This document shows positions 62,793-64,000 of a stretch of 64,000 bases of DNA, in pieces. The notes beneath the pieces were generated by a model. That model saw only the letters and a program-made list of their open reading frames with translations, had not been told where the DNA came from and did no database searches. The DNA lies in assembly GCA_965220365.1 (NCBI GenBank), contig OZ244823.1, positions 2,294,001 through 2,358,000 on the forward strand, in the 5' to 3' direction. How positions within the stretch are numbered: the stretch's first letter is position 1; the number at the start of each line of letters is the position of its first letter. The stretch comes from Bin80 sp965220365 (lineage in GTDB: Bacteria > Bacteroidota > Rhodothermia > Rhodothermales > Bin80). Made by a program: the position numbers and the translations under genes.

Positions 62793-63911
62793 CTATCCCT
62801 CATCGCCTCCACGAACAACAAGCTTGCCTGTTTTTGTATCAAAGACATGGACTTGGTGGAGATCCAATTCAAGCTGCAATCGCTGTCCAATTCCGAAATC
62901 TGAAGTTCCAGCTACACGAGCCATAAATGTAGTGGAAGGTATTTTGCCATATACATATGATTCCGCTCCCAAGTGCTCCTCAAATACAACTTCCGCCTCA
63001 ATAATACCCTCATCATGGCTGTTTCGGGAATTTGAAACTGGCTTGATGTTCTCCGGGCGAAAGCCAAGCACCACCTGATGATTCGGTTGAGCAGTAGTTG
63101 ATTCCAGGGGAATCCTAAGATGCAGGTCACGTTTTTCGGAAACGAACTGCCATGTTTGATTGACCACTTCAAGGAATCCATTAACAAAATTCATCCCAGG
63201 GCTACCGATGAATCCAGCTACGAATCGATTCTGGGGTTGTTTGTAAAGTGTGACAGGGTCATCAATTTGTTGAATGACTCCCTTATTCATTACAACGATT
63301 CGATCCCCCAATGTCATTGCTTCAGTCTGGTCGTGAGTCACGTAGACCATTGTAGCATTTAGCTCCCGGTGCAAGCGAGCCAACTCGGTACGCATTTGAA
63401 CACGCAACTTTGCGTCCAAATTTGAAAGAGGTTCATCAAATAGAAAGACTTTTGGCTTACGAACTATCGCACGACCGACTGCTACCCGCTGCTGCTGCCC
63501 ACCAGAAAGCTGTTTGGGTTTACGGTCCAGGATGTCCGTAATTCCTAGAATTTCGGCAGCCTGCCCCACCCGCTGCTTGATTTCAACTTTTGAATATTTT
63601 CGGAGCTTTAGGCCAAAAGCCATGTTGTTGAAAACCGTCATATGTGGATATAGTGCATAGTTCTGAAACACCATCGCTACATCTCTATCCTTTGATGGAA
63701 TGTCATTTACAACTAAGTCATTAATGGATATATATCCACCCGTTACAGATTCCAGGCCTGCCAGCATTCGTAGCGTGGTGCTCTTACCACAACCGGATGG
63801 CCCAACCAGCACCATCAATTCACCATCTGCAACAGTAAAATTCACACCATCAACAGCCAGATGGTCATTGTCGTATACTTTTTGAACATTTTCAAAGGTT
63901 ACACTTGCCAT
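62793..63911 (-). CDS. ABC transporter ATP-binding protein, MalK/UgpC type
   Basis: The protein has 372 residues, from the ATG at 63911 (M-A-S-V-T-F-E-N-V-Q-K-V-Y); an upstream extension to 63953 is less likely. Walker A is G-P-S-G-C-G-K-S-T, the Q loop is M-V-F-Q-N-Y-A-L-Y-P, the signature is L-S-G-G-Q-Q-Q-R, Walker B is V-F-L-F-D-E-P-L-S-N-L-D-A-K-L, and the switch is V-T-H-D-Q-T-E-A-M. A C-terminal TOBE/OB extension (about residues 240-372) is typical of carbohydrate-import ATPases of the MalK/UgpC group, which can energise several transporters. No permease or binding-protein gene is in the window. The closing end lies 68 bases from the convergent recombinase gene. Confidence 0.92.
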   Translation of the reverse strand: MASVTFENVQKVYDNDHLAVDGVNFTVADGELMVLVGPSGCGKSTTLRMLAGLESVTGGYISINDLVVNDIPSKDRDVAMVFQNYALYPHMTVFNNMAFGLKLRKYSKVEIKQRVGQAAEILGITDILDRKPKQLSGGQQQRVAVGRAIVRKPKVFLFDEPLSNLDAKLRVQMRTELARLHRELNATMVYVTHDQTEAMTLGDRIVVMNKGVIQQIDDPVTLYKQPQNRFVAGFIGSPGMNFVNGFLEVVNQTWQFVSEKRDLHLRIPLESTTAQPNHQVVLGFRPENIKPVSNSRNSHDEGIIEAEVVFEEHLGAESYVYGKIPSTTFMARVAGTSDFGIGQRLQLELDLHQVHVFDTKTGKLVVRGGDEG

Positions 63912-64000
63912 GAATTTTCGAGTAAGAACAGCTACGTTCAGAATATAGTACAAGGCGTTTGCATTTTGCTTATGCTGCTGATCGCCACCACTTAACGAAT

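Overview
The window reads as a chromosome segment from a member of the Bacteroidota/Rhodothermota group, most likely a Rhodothermales-type bacterium. The evidence is a SusC/SusD pair, three secreted proteins ending in type IX secretion (T9SS) type A sorting tails, a menaquinone-pathway acyl-CoA ligase, a CRTAC1/ASPIC-type FG-GAP lipoprotein, a GWxTD-domain protein and few obvious Shine-Dalgarno sites. No rRNA, tRNA or CRISPR array was seen.

Layout. 1-938: tail of an ISL3 transposase joined directly to a beheaded DUF5655 domain. 1129-8850: menE-like ligase, secreted LRR protein with T9SS tail, FAD oxidoreductase, and a membrane multihaem cytochrome-TPR fusion. 8841-10139 (minus): murA. 10592-18964 (plus): a tightly packed housekeeping run of cysteine desulfurase, a TIGR04282-type transferase, thrB, thrC, a degenerate squalene/phytoene-synthase homologue, purM, plsY, gpsA and a Schlafen/AlbA_2 protein. 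19490-24221: SusC/SusD pair closed by a strong terminator. 24280-28732: a complete 4453-bp IS1595-family element with 24-bp inverted repeats and an 8-bp target duplication. It carries a DNA methyltransferase fused to a PD-(D/E)XK-like domain and a small gene, and is itself split by an IS110-family element. 28820-43690: GWxTD protein, FG-GAP lipoprotein, SRAP protein, M24 peptidase, glycosyltransferase, RsbW-like ATPase, BNR/sortilin-like T9SS cargo, a glycosyltransferase-methyltransferase fusion and miaA, followed by a rhodanese gene. 44364-46817: secreted WD40 protein with T9SS tail. 46818-62725: an accessory region with small unknown genes, a decayed ISNCY transposase, a 3291-residue Calx-beta autotransporter-like giant with 14 near-identical 321-bp repeats, and a tyrosine recombinase. 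62793-63911 (minus): MalK/UgpC-type ABC ATPase.

The most notable points are in the nested transposon. The non-coding DNA upstream of the IS110 transposase holds two 9-mers matching the two ends of the element, one as a direct copy and one as the complement. They lie on either side of a small hairpin, as expected for the donor-binding loop of a bridge RNA. A second site (47535-47559) carries a solo copy of the same element end after the same AAGCCCCC flank. The IS1595 passenger looks like a transposon-borne methylase-nuclease fusion. The giant autotransporter-like gene shows recent repeat expansion, including a six-unit higher-order duplication.
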